Shown here: positions 27,960-36,477 of the stretch, piece by piece
Position numbering within the stretch: position 1 is the stretch's first letter
How the letters are laid out: every line of letters begins with the position of its first letter
Source of the DNA: Comamonadaceae bacterium OTU4NAUVB1
Lineage (GTDB): Bacteria; Pseudomonadota; Gammaproteobacteria; Burkholderiales; Burkholderiaceae_C
Reading direction: 5' to 3'
Length of the DNA: 64,000 nt
Assembly (NCBI GenBank): GCA_024372625.1
Contig: CP099604.1
Coordinates: 1-64,000, forward strand
Notes under the pieces: model-generated
The model's database searches: none
Told to the model about the DNA's origin: nothing
What the model saw: only the letters and a program-made list of their open reading frames with translations
Program-made: the position numbers and the translations under genes

Positions 27960-28601
27960 TCAGCTCGCGAACGACATCGTGTAGCCCCAGGCATCGAGCC
28001 GGTGCGGCATGGCGTTGAAAGCGAGCGTGGTGCGTGTCGCGCCGCGATGGACGGGCACTTCGTGCAACAGGTAGCTGGGGAACAGGACGAGGTCGCCCGC
28101 CGAGGGCGTCGGCCCGATCCATCGCTCGGCGTTGTAGGGGCCGGTCGTGCTGCGTGGATTGGCGTTGCTGAACACATAGTCACGCCCACCCAAGCTGCGG
28201 ACAAAAGCGGTGTTGCTTTGCGGCTCGCAATCGCTCAAGTAGAGGACGCCGGAGACAAAACTGTTTGCGTGGTTGTGCACCGCCTGCTGACCGCCCGCCT
28301 GCATGGCATTGAGCCACATCTCCTTGATCTGCCACTGCAGCGTTTCGCCAAAAAGCAGTCCGCCGAAGTCTCGCAATGGCCCGTCCAGCCGCTGCGCCAC
28401 CTCGCGCAGCAACGGGGCGTCCTGTGGCGCGAGCAGGCGGCTGTGCGTCAGCGCGTCACTGCGGTGATTGTCCTGCGAGCACGCTGCACCCAACTGCGCG
28501 TGCAGCCCTGCCACCAGTGCCAGGTCGATGAACGCTTCCACGCGCATGACCGGCGTCGGAAAAAGGTCGAACACGTGGGTTTTTGACGCCTGGGAGGTCA
28601 T
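27960..28601 (-). CDS. Putative 2-oxoglutarate/Fe(II)-dependent oxygenase
   Basis: 213 residues. The double-stranded beta-helix core shows HNHANSFVSGVLYL (H109/H111), a distal H180 in YLLHEVPVHRG, and R190 for 2-oxoglutarate. This looks like the TIGR02466 group of uncharacterised 2OG-Fe(II) oxygenases. Cytoplasmic, with no signal peptide. It lies 18 bases after the HupE-like gene. An oxygenase in this operon suggests that a small molecule or peptide is modified, possibly a metal ligand (inference). Confidence 0.75.
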   Translation of the reverse strand: MTSQASKTHVFDLFPTPVMRVEAFIDLALVAGLHAQLGAACSQDNHRSDALTHSRLLAPQDAPLLREVAQRLDGPLRDFGGLLFGETLQWQIKEMWLNAMQAGGQQAVHNHANSFVSGVLYLSDCEPQSNTAFVRSLGGRDYVFSNANPRSTTGPYNAERWIGPTPSAGDLVLFPSYLLHEVPVHRGATRTTLAFNAMPHRLDAWGYTMSFAS

Positions 28602-28619
28602 CGCGCATCCCCTCGGCGG

Positions 28620-29588
28620 TCAGCCCGCGATCGCGACGATGCGCGAGAGCGTCCAGAAGCTTGCCAGCGCGCCAATGCCATAGAGCGCCGGCCGCTTCAC
28701 CGCACGCGCCAGAGGGAGCGACCAACGCCGCACCAGCACCGTCGCGGCCCAGGCCAGTCCCACCACCATCAGCTGCCCGGCTTCAACGCCCAGATTGAAG
28801 CTCAGCAGCGCCAGCGGAACGTTCTGCTGCGGCAAGCCGATCTCCTTGAGCGCACCCGCGAAACCCAAGCCGTGAATCAGCCCGAACAGGAACGCGACCA
28901 ACGCCGGCCAGCGACGACTCCAGGTCTGCCGGTCGTGCAGCGCCTCGGCGGCCACCAGCACGATCGACAACGCGATGGTGGCCTCCACGGGTGGGGACCG
29001 CAGGGTGAACCAGCCGAGCGCACTGGCCGCCAAGGTGAGGCTGTGCGCCAGCGTGAAGGCCGAAATGGTGGCCACCAGCCGCGCGTTCAAACCCACCAGA
29101 AACAGCAGACCAACGACGAACAGCAGGTGGTCGACGCCGCTGAGGATGTGCTCGACGCCCAGGACGCCATAGACCTTGGCCAGCTCGAGTCCTCCCCGCT
29201 CGTCCGTGGCAGCGCCGAAAAGCTGTACATCGGGCTGCGCGCTGCTGACGGTGTGGACGCTGCGCTGGCCATTGCGCCAATGAATGGTGACCAGCGCGGC
29301 CGAATACGCCTTGCCGACCCCGTCGACGGACAACGTGCCAACCATGGGCCCGGGACACTGCACGGTCTGCGCATCGCCGACGCACCCCTGCGGCCATTTC
29401 GGGGTGAGTTCCTCGGCGATCGGCTTGCTCTTGCCCGGAGCGCCCCACGACCAGACGAATTGCCCTGAACCCACCTCGCGCACCGTCATCTCGGCAATGC
29501 TCATTTCATGCGCCGCCGCATCGACCGCGTGCCAGCCGAGAGCCATCATCAGCAGCAGGCGCATCACGTGCCGCCATCCCGCGCTCAT
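28620..29588 (-). CDS. HupE/UreJ-family membrane protein
   Basis: 322 residues from the ATG at 29588, which overlaps the isomerase stop (ATGA). A signal sequence ends around AAAHE. A periplasmic domain of about 130 residues with cysteines follows, then about seven membrane segments. The family motif is clear: GVEHILSGVDHLLFVVGLLFL, and later LFGLIHGLGFAGAL. HupE/UreJ proteins are linked to nickel or cobalt uptake; this is the longer form with an N-terminal soluble domain. The linked nikR supports a metal role. Confidence 0.8.
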   Translation of the reverse strand: MSAGWRHVMRLLLMMALGWHAVDAAAHEMSIAEMTVREVGSGQFVWSWGAPGKSKPIAEELTPKWPQGCVGDAQTVQCPGPMVGTLSVDGVGKAYSAALVTIHWRNGQRSVHTVSSAQPDVQLFGAATDERGGLELAKVYGVLGVEHILSGVDHLLFVVGLLFLVGLNARLVATISAFTLAHSLTLAASALGWFTLRSPPVEATIALSIVLVAAEALHDRQTWSRRWPALVAFLFGLIHGLGFAGALKEIGLPQQNVPLALLSFNLGVEAGQLMVVGLAWAATVLVRRWSLPLARAVKRPALYGIGALASFWTLSRIVAIAG

Positions 29589-30403
29589 GGCGTCGCACCC
29601 TCGATGCGGACGACGTACTTGCGAGCCATCTCGTGCACGACATCGGAAGTGAGCTGTGCCATCGTGTCGTCCTTCCAGTCCTGATGGACGGTGTCCTTCA
29701 TGGCATCGAACTCGGCCTTCGCTCCGGGCTTGACGGCTTCCAACCGGACCACGTGCATGCCCGCGCTGCTCGCAACGGCTTGCCACTGACCCATCGGCAG
29801 TCGCTCCAGGCGCTCGGCGAAATCACGGCCATAACTCTCGACCAGATTGTTGCGCGGGCGGTCTCTGAAGATCCTCAGGTCGCTTTGCGTGTCGCTCTTC
29901 GCCGTGCCATTGAGGGCGGCGGCAAACGTCTCCAGCCCCAGCGGGGTGCTGTCTCCCACCACCATCGCTTCCATGAAGTCGTAGCGCGTCGGCGTGTCAT
30001 AGCGGTCGTGCCGCGCATCGAACCACGCGCGCAGGGTTGGCTCATCGATCGTTGGCAAGCTGATGCCGCCGCGCGCGATGCTCATGGCTTTGAAGATCAC
30101 CCGCTCGCGAATGGTGCTGTCGCCACGGTCCAGACCGAGCGCAAGCCCTTCGCGGTAAAGCATCTCGTTGTCGACCCAGCGGCCCACGAGCTTGTTCATG
30201 TCGCCCGCCGACGGCTCGCGCTGCATGCCGGCCACGAAGATCTCGCGCACTTCTTTCTGCACGTCAGTGCCCACGGTAATGGTTTGTGGGTCATCGCGGC
30301 GGGCGTTGATCAGATGGTCAGCGCCGAACAGGATCAACCCGAGACACAAGAAGTGCAGCAGCGGCTCGCGCGCAGCGCGCTGCAGGATAGGAAAAATTTG
30401 CAT
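29585..30403 (-). CDS. Membrane-anchored parvulin-type peptidyl-prolyl isomerase-like protein
   Basis: 272 residues. One N-terminal membrane segment (about 15-30) anchors a periplasmic part. The middle resembles the SurA/PpiD-like chaperone helices (MNKLVGRWVDNEMLYREGLALGLDRGD) followed by a weak PpiC rotamase domain (LPMGQWQAVASSAGMHVVRLEAV). It probably helps fold a secreted or outer-membrane client of this operon. The gap to the MFS fusion gene is 51 bases, and it overlaps the HupE-like start by four. Confidence 0.75.
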   Translation of the reverse strand: MQIFPILQRAAREPLLHFLCLGLILFGADHLINARRDDPQTITVGTDVQKEVREIFVAGMQREPSAGDMNKLVGRWVDNEMLYREGLALGLDRGDSTIRERVIFKAMSIARGGISLPTIDEPTLRAWFDARHDRYDTPTRYDFMEAMVVGDSTPLGLETFAAALNGTAKSDTQSDLRIFRDRPRNNLVESYGRDFAERLERLPMGQWQAVASSAGMHVVRLEAVKPGAKAEFDAMKDTVHQDWKDDTMAQLTSDVVHEMARKYVVRIEGATP

Positions 30404-30454
30404 GGGAGCAGTCGTCGATCGGGACGTGAAAGTGGCGGGTTGATGGATGGGTGC

Positions 30455-33100
30455 TCAGGGCATGGACAGGGGGGCTGCAGCGGGCCCGGCGGCAACGCAG
30501 CGTGCGCCGACCTGCTCGAGGTCGGCCAGGATGGTCCGTGCGCGGGACGGATCGCTTTCGCGCAGGGCATGGGCCATTGCCACGAGCGGCTCGCACGCGG
30601 GGCGGAACTCGGGACTGTCGCGCAGTAATGCCATCAAAGGTGCCTGCACGAGCTGCAGCATTTCCCCTGGGCGGGCGCTGGGACGCACCGTGGCGCCCAG
30701 TTGAAGGTAGCGGCGCCGCGCGTCCCAGTACGCCTGCATGCGCTCGGCGTCCGCCCCCCATGGTGCGCGCAGCAGTTCGTAGGCATGCGGCTGCAACGCC
30801 TGCAGGAGGTCCAGGAGCCGCGCGCGCGGCGCCGACGGCGGCGCATAGGTGGTCCACGGTGCTTGGTGCACGACGATCGGTCGATCGTCGGTGTTCGGTA
30901 TGGCACCCTGGGAAAAACGCGCCAGTGCCAGCGGACCGGCGATCACGCTGCCGACCACCGCATATTCGTCTTCGAGGTGCGCAGCGGAGAGCCGCGACGC
31001 ACTGCCTTTGTGGCCGAGCCGCTCGCGCACCGCCGCCAGGTCAAGGGTCGGCTCGTCCGGCCGTGCGATCAGTCCGAGCACCGGCGTGTCGAGGCTGTTG
31101 CCCGCCAGCACCGCGATCGCATCCGGATAGACCGCAACGAAGGCGGCCACGATGCTGCGCAGGGTCGCAAGGTCCATCTGGTGCAGCGCCAGCCACTGGC
31201 AGAAAACCCCACCCGGAGCCAGGCGGGCGCGCACCGCCGCGAACTGCGCCTCGGTGTAGAGCGCGCCAGCCCCGCTGCGCGCCGGATGGAACAGGTCGGC
31301 CACGATGACGTCGTAGCTCGCGGTGGACGCCTGTGCAAAGCGACGCGCATCGCCCGCCACGGCATGCACCGGCCGCAACGGCACGGGCGCCGCCGACGCC
31401 TTGGCAAACCACGTCGACGCGGCGATCACTTCGGGCAGCAGTTCGACGGCATGCACCTGCAGCCCCGGCTCCTGGGCCGCCGCCGCCGCCGTGAAGCCGG
31501 TTCCCAAACCCAGGAACAGGGCCTCCCGGGGAGGCGACGTGTGAAGCAGCAGGGGCAGTTGCGCCAGGCGCCATTCGATTTGGCCGCTGGCGCTGCTGCC
31601 TTCCTGCGCACGGTTGTTGATGCGCAGACGAGCCACGCCATTCGCATCGGCCACCACGCTCACGGCAGCCATGACACCGTCGCTGTAGCTGAGGATCTTG
31701 CCGCCCTCGGGCACGTCGATGAAACGCAGGTCCGCGCCCCAGAGTGCCACGGTGCCGGCCAACGCTGCGACCCCCAGGCTCCCTGGGCGATGCCAGCGCG
31801 CCGGGGACCGCAGCAACAGATAACCCGCCCCTACGACGGCCAGCCCGGTGGGCGCCCCCACCAGCGGGATCAGCCCGATGCCCACCAGCGCGGGTGCGAT
31901 GGCAGCGCCCGCGGTGTTCAGCGCCAGGGCACGGCCGAGCGGCCAGCCCCTGGACTGCGCCTCGGTGCACAGGTGGGTGAACAGTGCGCCCATCACCAGG
32001 GTCGGCGCCCACATGGCCGCCGTGGCGGCCAGTGCCTCACCGGCCAATGCGCCTGCTGCGCCGGGCCCCCACCAGCGCGTGGGCAACGCACGCAGTGCGT
32101 CGGCCCATCCCAGCGACAGACCGGAGAGCAGGACGGCGCAAGCCAGGGCCAGCAACAGCCGGTCGCGCCATCGCTGCGCGTCTCGTTGGCGATGAGCCTG
32201 TCGCTGGTACAGCGCCGCACCGATGGCCGTGCCGGTGAGGTAGACGGCCAGCAGCAGCGCATAGGTGTAGACCGTGCTTTCGGTCACCTGCCCGAGCACG
32301 CGCATGGCAAGCACCTCGTAGCCAATGCCGAGCAGACCGGTGGCTGCCAGCAGGAGCGGGATGCCGTGAGCAGCGCGCGGTGCTGGCGCAGCAGCGCGCA
32401 CGCCGGGTGGCGGCACCGGCTCGTTGCGCCACAGCCACCAAGCCAGCACGGCGCAACCGAAGTTGGCGGCGGCGCACAGGATGGCGGTGCGCAGCAGGCC
32501 TCCCTGCGGAATGACCACGAAGACCGCGATCAGCAGACCGAACACCGCCCCGGCGGTGTTGGCGGCGTAGAGCCCGCCGAGCCGACGGCCCGTGGCGCGG
32601 AGTTGGCGCTCGAGCGCAGGCAACGTCGCCCCCATGGACGCGCTTGCAGGCAACAACAGCACGAAAGGGAAAACGAAAGCGACCGTCCAGTGCCACGCCG
32701 TCGATGGTTCAGGCCCGATCACAAGCGCCATGGCCCCGGTGAGCAAGGGCATGGAGAGCGTGACGCTCAGCCCCCAGAACGCCAGCAGGACCTCGCAGCC
32801 GGCGTACCAGCGCCCCGGCCACATGCTGCGCGCGACCGCGGCGCCCAGCCACTGCGCACCGAGTGCCAGGCCGCCGAAGAAGGCCGCCAGCACGGCCAGC
32901 ACGGCCACGATCTCGTGTCCCACTGCAGCGCCCAGCTGCACCGTCCAGACCATCTGCCAGGCCAGCGCGGCGGCGCCAGACAAGGCCATGAGCCAGTGGG
33001 CAGCCCGGACTCGCGAGCCTCGACCCCATGCCTTGCCCTGCAAGGACGTGTCATGCGAGGCCATGGCACCCGTCGTGGCGCTCGGCATTTCTTCAGCCAT
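30455..33100 (-). CDS. Fused MFS-like membrane domain and spermidine-synthase-like domain
   Basis: 881 residues. The first half (about 30-480) is a bundle of a dozen or more membrane helices related to the MFS. The second half has a SAM-type nucleotide fold: FLGLGTGFTAAAAA, HAVELLPEVIAAS, DARRFAQ and YDVIVADLFHPA. Such fusions are common and usually of unknown substrate; the aminopropyl or methyl donor specificity cannot be told. An extra C-terminal region (about 770-881) is helical. It lies 93 bases after DUF3604 in the same run. A very long plus-strand frame here is only a GC-driven shadow. Confidence 0.8.
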   Translation of the reverse strand: MAEEMPSATTGAMASHDTSLQGKAWGRGSRVRAAHWLMALSGAAALAWQMVWTVQLGAAVGHEIVAVLAVLAAFFGGLALGAQWLGAAVARSMWPGRWYAGCEVLLAFWGLSVTLSMPLLTGAMALVIGPEPSTAWHWTVAFVFPFVLLLPASASMGATLPALERQLRATGRRLGGLYAANTAGAVFGLLIAVFVVIPQGGLLRTAILCAAANFGCAVLAWWLWRNEPVPPPGVRAAAPAPRAAHGIPLLLAATGLLGIGYEVLAMRVLGQVTESTVYTYALLLAVYLTGTAIGAALYQRQAHRQRDAQRWRDRLLLALACAVLLSGLSLGWADALRALPTRWWGPGAAGALAGEALAATAAMWAPTLVMGALFTHLCTEAQSRGWPLGRALALNTAGAAIAPALVGIGLIPLVGAPTGLAVVGAGYLLLRSPARWHRPGSLGVAALAGTVALWGADLRFIDVPEGGKILSYSDGVMAAVSVVADANGVARLRINNRAQEGSSASGQIEWRLAQLPLLLHTSPPREALFLGLGTGFTAAAAAQEPGLQVHAVELLPEVIAASTWFAKASAAPVPLRPVHAVAGDARRFAQASTASYDVIVADLFHPARSGAGALYTEAQFAAVRARLAPGGVFCQWLALHQMDLATLRSIVAAFVAVYPDAIAVLAGNSLDTPVLGLIARPDEPTLDLAAVRERLGHKGSASRLSAAHLEDEYAVVGSVIAGPLALARFSQGAIPNTDDRPIVVHQAPWTTYAPPSAPRARLLDLLQALQPHAYELLRAPWGADAERMQAYWDARRRYLQLGATVRPSARPGEMLQLVQAPLMALLRDSPEFRPACEPLVAMAHALRESDPSRARTILADLEQVGARCVAAGPAAAPLSMP

Positions 33101-33193
33101 CGTTGCAGCAAAGGTCCTTGGTCAACCTGTAGCGAAATGGCACGGCGGGCATCGCCTGCCCACCGTGCCCGTCAAGGACCGCGCCTCGTCTGC

Positions 33194-35299
33194 TTACCTG
33201 ATGCCCGCCACCCGGGTCGTGTTCACGACCTCGACGAACACCGGGTTGCTGTAGAACCACAGGTCGGCCCATCCGGCGACGTCATAGCTCGCGTACTTGA
33301 CACCTGCGAGGGTGCGCATGTGCGCCGGGCAGGCGGTGTCGCTGCAGGGAATCTTGCCGGGCAGGGTGCCATCGGAGGGATTGGAGATGAAGTCGAGCAG
33401 CGGGTTGCCGTTCGCATCGGTCTCGAATGGCACGGCCGCAGGCAGGTTGCTGCCGCGCAGGCGGAAGTACTGCGAGGTCTTCGCGGCCGGAACGACATAG
33501 CTCATCGACCGCGTGCCGTCCGGCTGAGCGGTCCAGTTCGTGGCGTTGAACACCTTGGTGACCTTGGCCGAGGCGTTGGTGGCCGCCTTCGAGCCCAGGG
33601 CGCCCGCGTAGCTCGCCGTGTCGACCGGGTCGACCAGGCCGGTCACCGTCCCGTTGATCACGTCCACATGGTCGAGCACGGGTGCGTTGAGCGGCTGCGT
33701 GATGTTGACCTGCTTGAGCGAAGGATTCGCAAACCCGTAGGGCGAGTTGTTGGTGCCCTGCGGATCGCGCAGCGCCACCGTGACCACCAAGTCGGTGCCC
33801 GGACGCACCACCAGCTTCTCACCCATCGTGGCGCAGCCGTTGATGCGCACATCGCCATTGGCCGCGGCGGCGTTCTGCCCCGCTTTCTCGTACAGCGCGC
33901 TGCCCGCACTGCGCGGCAGGCCCGGGTTGGCAGCGCAGACCGTGAACGACAGACGGTCGATCAACTGGCCGTTGGCCACGAAGCTGTTGCCGCTGCGCAG
34001 GCCTTCGATGATGCCTTCGGCCGTGAGGTTGCTGGCGCCCTTGCGGACCATCACGTGGTCGCGGGTGTACTCGCCGGGAAAGAAGTCGGACGTGGTCTCG
34101 CGCTGGTCCGCACCGAAGCTGCCGCGGTTGTGATAGTCGGAGCTGGCGAAGAAAAACCAGTTGCGCCCTTCGCCCAGCAGCGCATCCCACACGCCGCCGA
34201 CCGCTGCTGCATACACGCCGGTGCCGCCAAAGGTGCCACCGCCCACCGCGCTCGTTCCGTAGCTGCCGCGATTGCCTTCCGCCTGGTGGCCCGGCATCGA
34301 TTCGAAACCGAAAGCGATCTTCGGCGCCGCATTGTTGAAATTGCGCAAGTGCTCGATGTTGAAGCCGTTGCTGCCCGTCGGGTTGTAAGCACCCGCGCGC
34401 TCCAGGTGAGCAGGCACGAAATAGCTCGCCGTGGGCGCCTTCTCGTTCATCCACTTGATGCCTTCGACCGTCTTGAGGTGACCCAGGTTGGGGGTGGCCG
34501 CACTGTTGTTGCCAGTGATCTTGCGGGCGGTGGGGTTGATCAGGCTGTTGTTGTTGCTGCTCGCCACGCTGCAGTCCCATTGGTTCTCCGCGCCACGGCT
34601 GGTGTCGCCGTCACTGCGGTCGAAGCAGTATTCGTACTGCGCTTGCAGGGCCGCGTTGCCGCCGGCGACGGCCGATGGCCAGGGTTGCTGCCCTGGAAGC
34701 ACGTTGGTGGAGACATGCTCGTGGCCCGGCGCGTTCTGCTCCAGGCCGATCCAGATGGGCTTGTTGCGCGCGCGACTTTCCGCTTCGATGACCGGGTACT
34801 GAAACTCCTTGATTTCCTGCCAGCGCCACATCGCCTTGGGGGTGGCGGTGCCGTCCCCCTTGATGCCCGCGCGACCGCTGGGCAACGTGGCTTCCCAGGT
34901 CTGGTTGGGGCCTTTGCCGGTGATCGCGGGCTGACCCCCGCTCGGGTACGTGTTGGGGGGATAAGGTCCGGTGCTGCTGCTGGTCAAGCCCGTCCCTGCC
35001 GGCACCGGCTCGAACGGATCTTCGGCCAGCGTGCAGTTGCGTGTGCTGCTGCCGCCATGATCGGCCTGGACGAACCAGTCGAGGCCGAAGGTCTTCACCG
35101 ACTTGTCGACCAGCTTCTGCACCGACAGGGCACCGTCCGAGCAGGTCGTGTGGTTGTGGAAGTCGCCCGTGACATACGTGCCACCGGCCTTGGTCTCCGC
35201 GCGGTCGGCGGCCCGGGTCGTGGTCATGCCCAGGGTGCCCATGGCGACGAGCGCCACCACCGCAACGGCCGATTCGCGCAAAGGAAAAGGAGTCTTCAT
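33194..35299 (-). CDS. DUF3604 protein with PHP-type metal motif, secreted
   Basis: About 701 residues from the ATG at 35299, where a signal peptide starts (MKTPFPLRESAVAVVALV...TRAADRA). Early in the mature protein comes GDFHNHTTCSDG (H48, H50) and FVQADHGGS, the metal-binding opening of PHP phosphoesterases. DUF3604 is uncharacterised; the motif implies a metal-dependent hydrolase in the periplasm. AGGAG-like AAAGGAG precedes the ATG. It follows the lipoprotein gene by 40 bases and probably works with the isomerase and HupE-like gene, neighbours I have seen associated before. Confidence 0.75.
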   Translation of the reverse strand: MKTPFPLRESAVAVVALVAMGTLGMTTTRAADRAETKAGGTYVTGDFHNHTTCSDGALSVQKLVDKSVKTFGLDWFVQADHGGSSTRNCTLAEDPFEPVPAGTGLTSSSTGPYPPNTYPSGGQPAITGKGPNQTWEATLPSGRAGIKGDGTATPKAMWRWQEIKEFQYPVIEAESRARNKPIWIGLEQNAPGHEHVSTNVLPGQQPWPSAVAGGNAALQAQYEYCFDRSDGDTSRGAENQWDCSVASSNNNSLINPTARKITGNNSAATPNLGHLKTVEGIKWMNEKAPTASYFVPAHLERAGAYNPTGSNGFNIEHLRNFNNAAPKIAFGFESMPGHQAEGNRGSYGTSAVGGGTFGGTGVYAAAVGGVWDALLGEGRNWFFFASSDYHNRGSFGADQRETTSDFFPGEYTRDHVMVRKGASNLTAEGIIEGLRSGNSFVANGQLIDRLSFTVCAANPGLPRSAGSALYEKAGQNAAAANGDVRINGCATMGEKLVVRPGTDLVVTVALRDPQGTNNSPYGFANPSLKQVNITQPLNAPVLDHVDVINGTVTGLVDPVDTASYAGALGSKAATNASAKVTKVFNATNWTAQPDGTRSMSYVVPAAKTSQYFRLRGSNLPAAVPFETDANGNPLLDFISNPSDGTLPGKIPCSDTACPAHMRTLAGVKYASYDVAGWADLWFYSNPVFVEVVNTTRVAGIR

Positions 35300-35339
35300 G
35301 AATGGAATCTCGTGATCGTCTGTGAAGAAACGGCGCGCC

Positions 35340-35846
35340 TCAAGCCTGCTTGCCGTCGCCGAGGAGTCGGAACTTGCCGCCAACGAAGACCACGCGCGTG
35401 GCGAAAGCCACGGCGGTCGTGTCCACATCGGAATTGGTCAGCGTGGCGTTGAGCGTGCACACGTTGGCCGCGTCGCACGCGCCGATCGTGACGGCCGACA
35501 ACCTGACCGCCGGAAAAGACGACAGCTGCGTCGGGAACAGCAGCTGGGCAGCCGCCTCCTGCGACAGGGCATCACGCACTTGCGCCTTTGAGTAGCCGTT
35601 GTCGAGGAAGGCCTCATCGAAGTTGTCGAGGAAGGCCGAATTGGTCAAGCCACCATAGGTGTTGAGCGCGGCAAGACCCGAGGCATAGTCGGTCGCGAAT
35701 TGCGCCTGCCGCGTCGCGTCGTTCGGGGTGGCCACCGCCGGCGGCGGCGTGGTCGCGACGTCGTCGTCGCCTCCCCCACCGCAGGCAGCCAGTGCGGCCA
35801 GCACACTGCTGGCAAGCAAAAAACGAAAGCGATGAACTGGGCGCAT
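35340..35846 (-). CDS. Small lipoprotein heading the metal-type operon
   Basis: 168 residues. Signal peptide with lipobox ALAA-C22 followed by Gly and Asp residues. The mature part is a compact domain (about 45-168) with two cysteines in GACDAANVCTL that may pair, and an ending (VVFVGGKFRLLGDG) resembling a small beta-domain. No known family recognised. It is the first gene of the run that continues with DUF3604. Confidence 0.65.
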   Translation of the reverse strand: MRPVHRFRFLLASSVLAALAACGGGGDDDVATTPPPAVATPNDATRQAQFATDYASGLAALNTYGGLTNSAFLDNFDEAFLDNGYSKAQVRDALSQEAAAQLLFPTQLSSFPAVRLSAVTIGACDAANVCTLNATLTNSDVDTTAVAFATRVVFVGGKFRLLGDGKQA

Positions 35847-36477
35847 GGCGAATGCCTTTTCAGTGTTTGAATGAAGTTCTCGAAGGGCGGGGTCATTCCG
35901 GGCGCCAGGGAAAGCTCCGAAAAATTCATCTTATTTTTCAGTTATTACATGTTCGTGAAACCGGCGTGACAGAGCGCTTTCTCCATCCGCCATTCAATGA
36001 CATGAGCCGCGCGGCGTGCGCTTGCGTGCACGCGCCATGACCGCCGCCGCGCCGACAAGCGATCCGTCGCACGTCGTCGTCGGAATCACGTGGGAGGAAC
36101 GAGGCTCGGTCGCGTGCAGGTGACCATCGTCTGCGGCGGCGACCTCATTCACCAGAGGCCTTTCATGGTGGCGATCGGTAGCCAAGTCCTCGCGGTTGGT
36201 GAGATCGACGCTTCCAACTGCGATGCGGAGGTCTTGTCGATTCACCAGCGGCCCCGGCCGTGGCGCATGGCGGTGGCCGATGAACGCATGCGGTTGTGCC
36301 CGACCATCGGACGCGAGCCGAAGCAGCGCTTTTGCACTATCGACCTGCAGGTCCGAGTGAAGAACCCGGCCAACCGCGAAACGGTTCATGCTTGATGCGT
36401 CCGCGGCTCCTCGGAGCGTTTCGCCTGGAGACGGTCGGGGTGTCTTTGCCAGCGTGGGTTGGCGGCTCTGATCGGCG
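35847..36477. other. Region between the TonB receptor gene and the lipoprotein operon
   Basis: The right part (about 36,090-36,400) has frames open on both strands with GC-rich third positions, the plus-strand one of 101 codons (36090-36395) being slightly more coding-like, but no domain or ribosome site is seen. The left part (35,850-35,970) is AT-rich and is the likely promoter of the lipoprotein-DUF3604 operon. Confidence 0.35.

Noticed and set aside
30701..35452. A 1,583-codon plus-strand frame opposite the DUF3604 and MFS/synthase genes
   Set aside because: It is a shadow of GC-rich genes on the other strand: composition is Arg/Gly/Ala/His-rich, no domain is seen, and the minus-strand genes have clear motifs.
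36090..36395. Hypothetical gene between the receptor and the lipoprotein operon
   Set aside because: Third positions are GC-rich but the opposite strand is nearly as open, and there is no ribosome site or domain; left as part of an intergenic entry.
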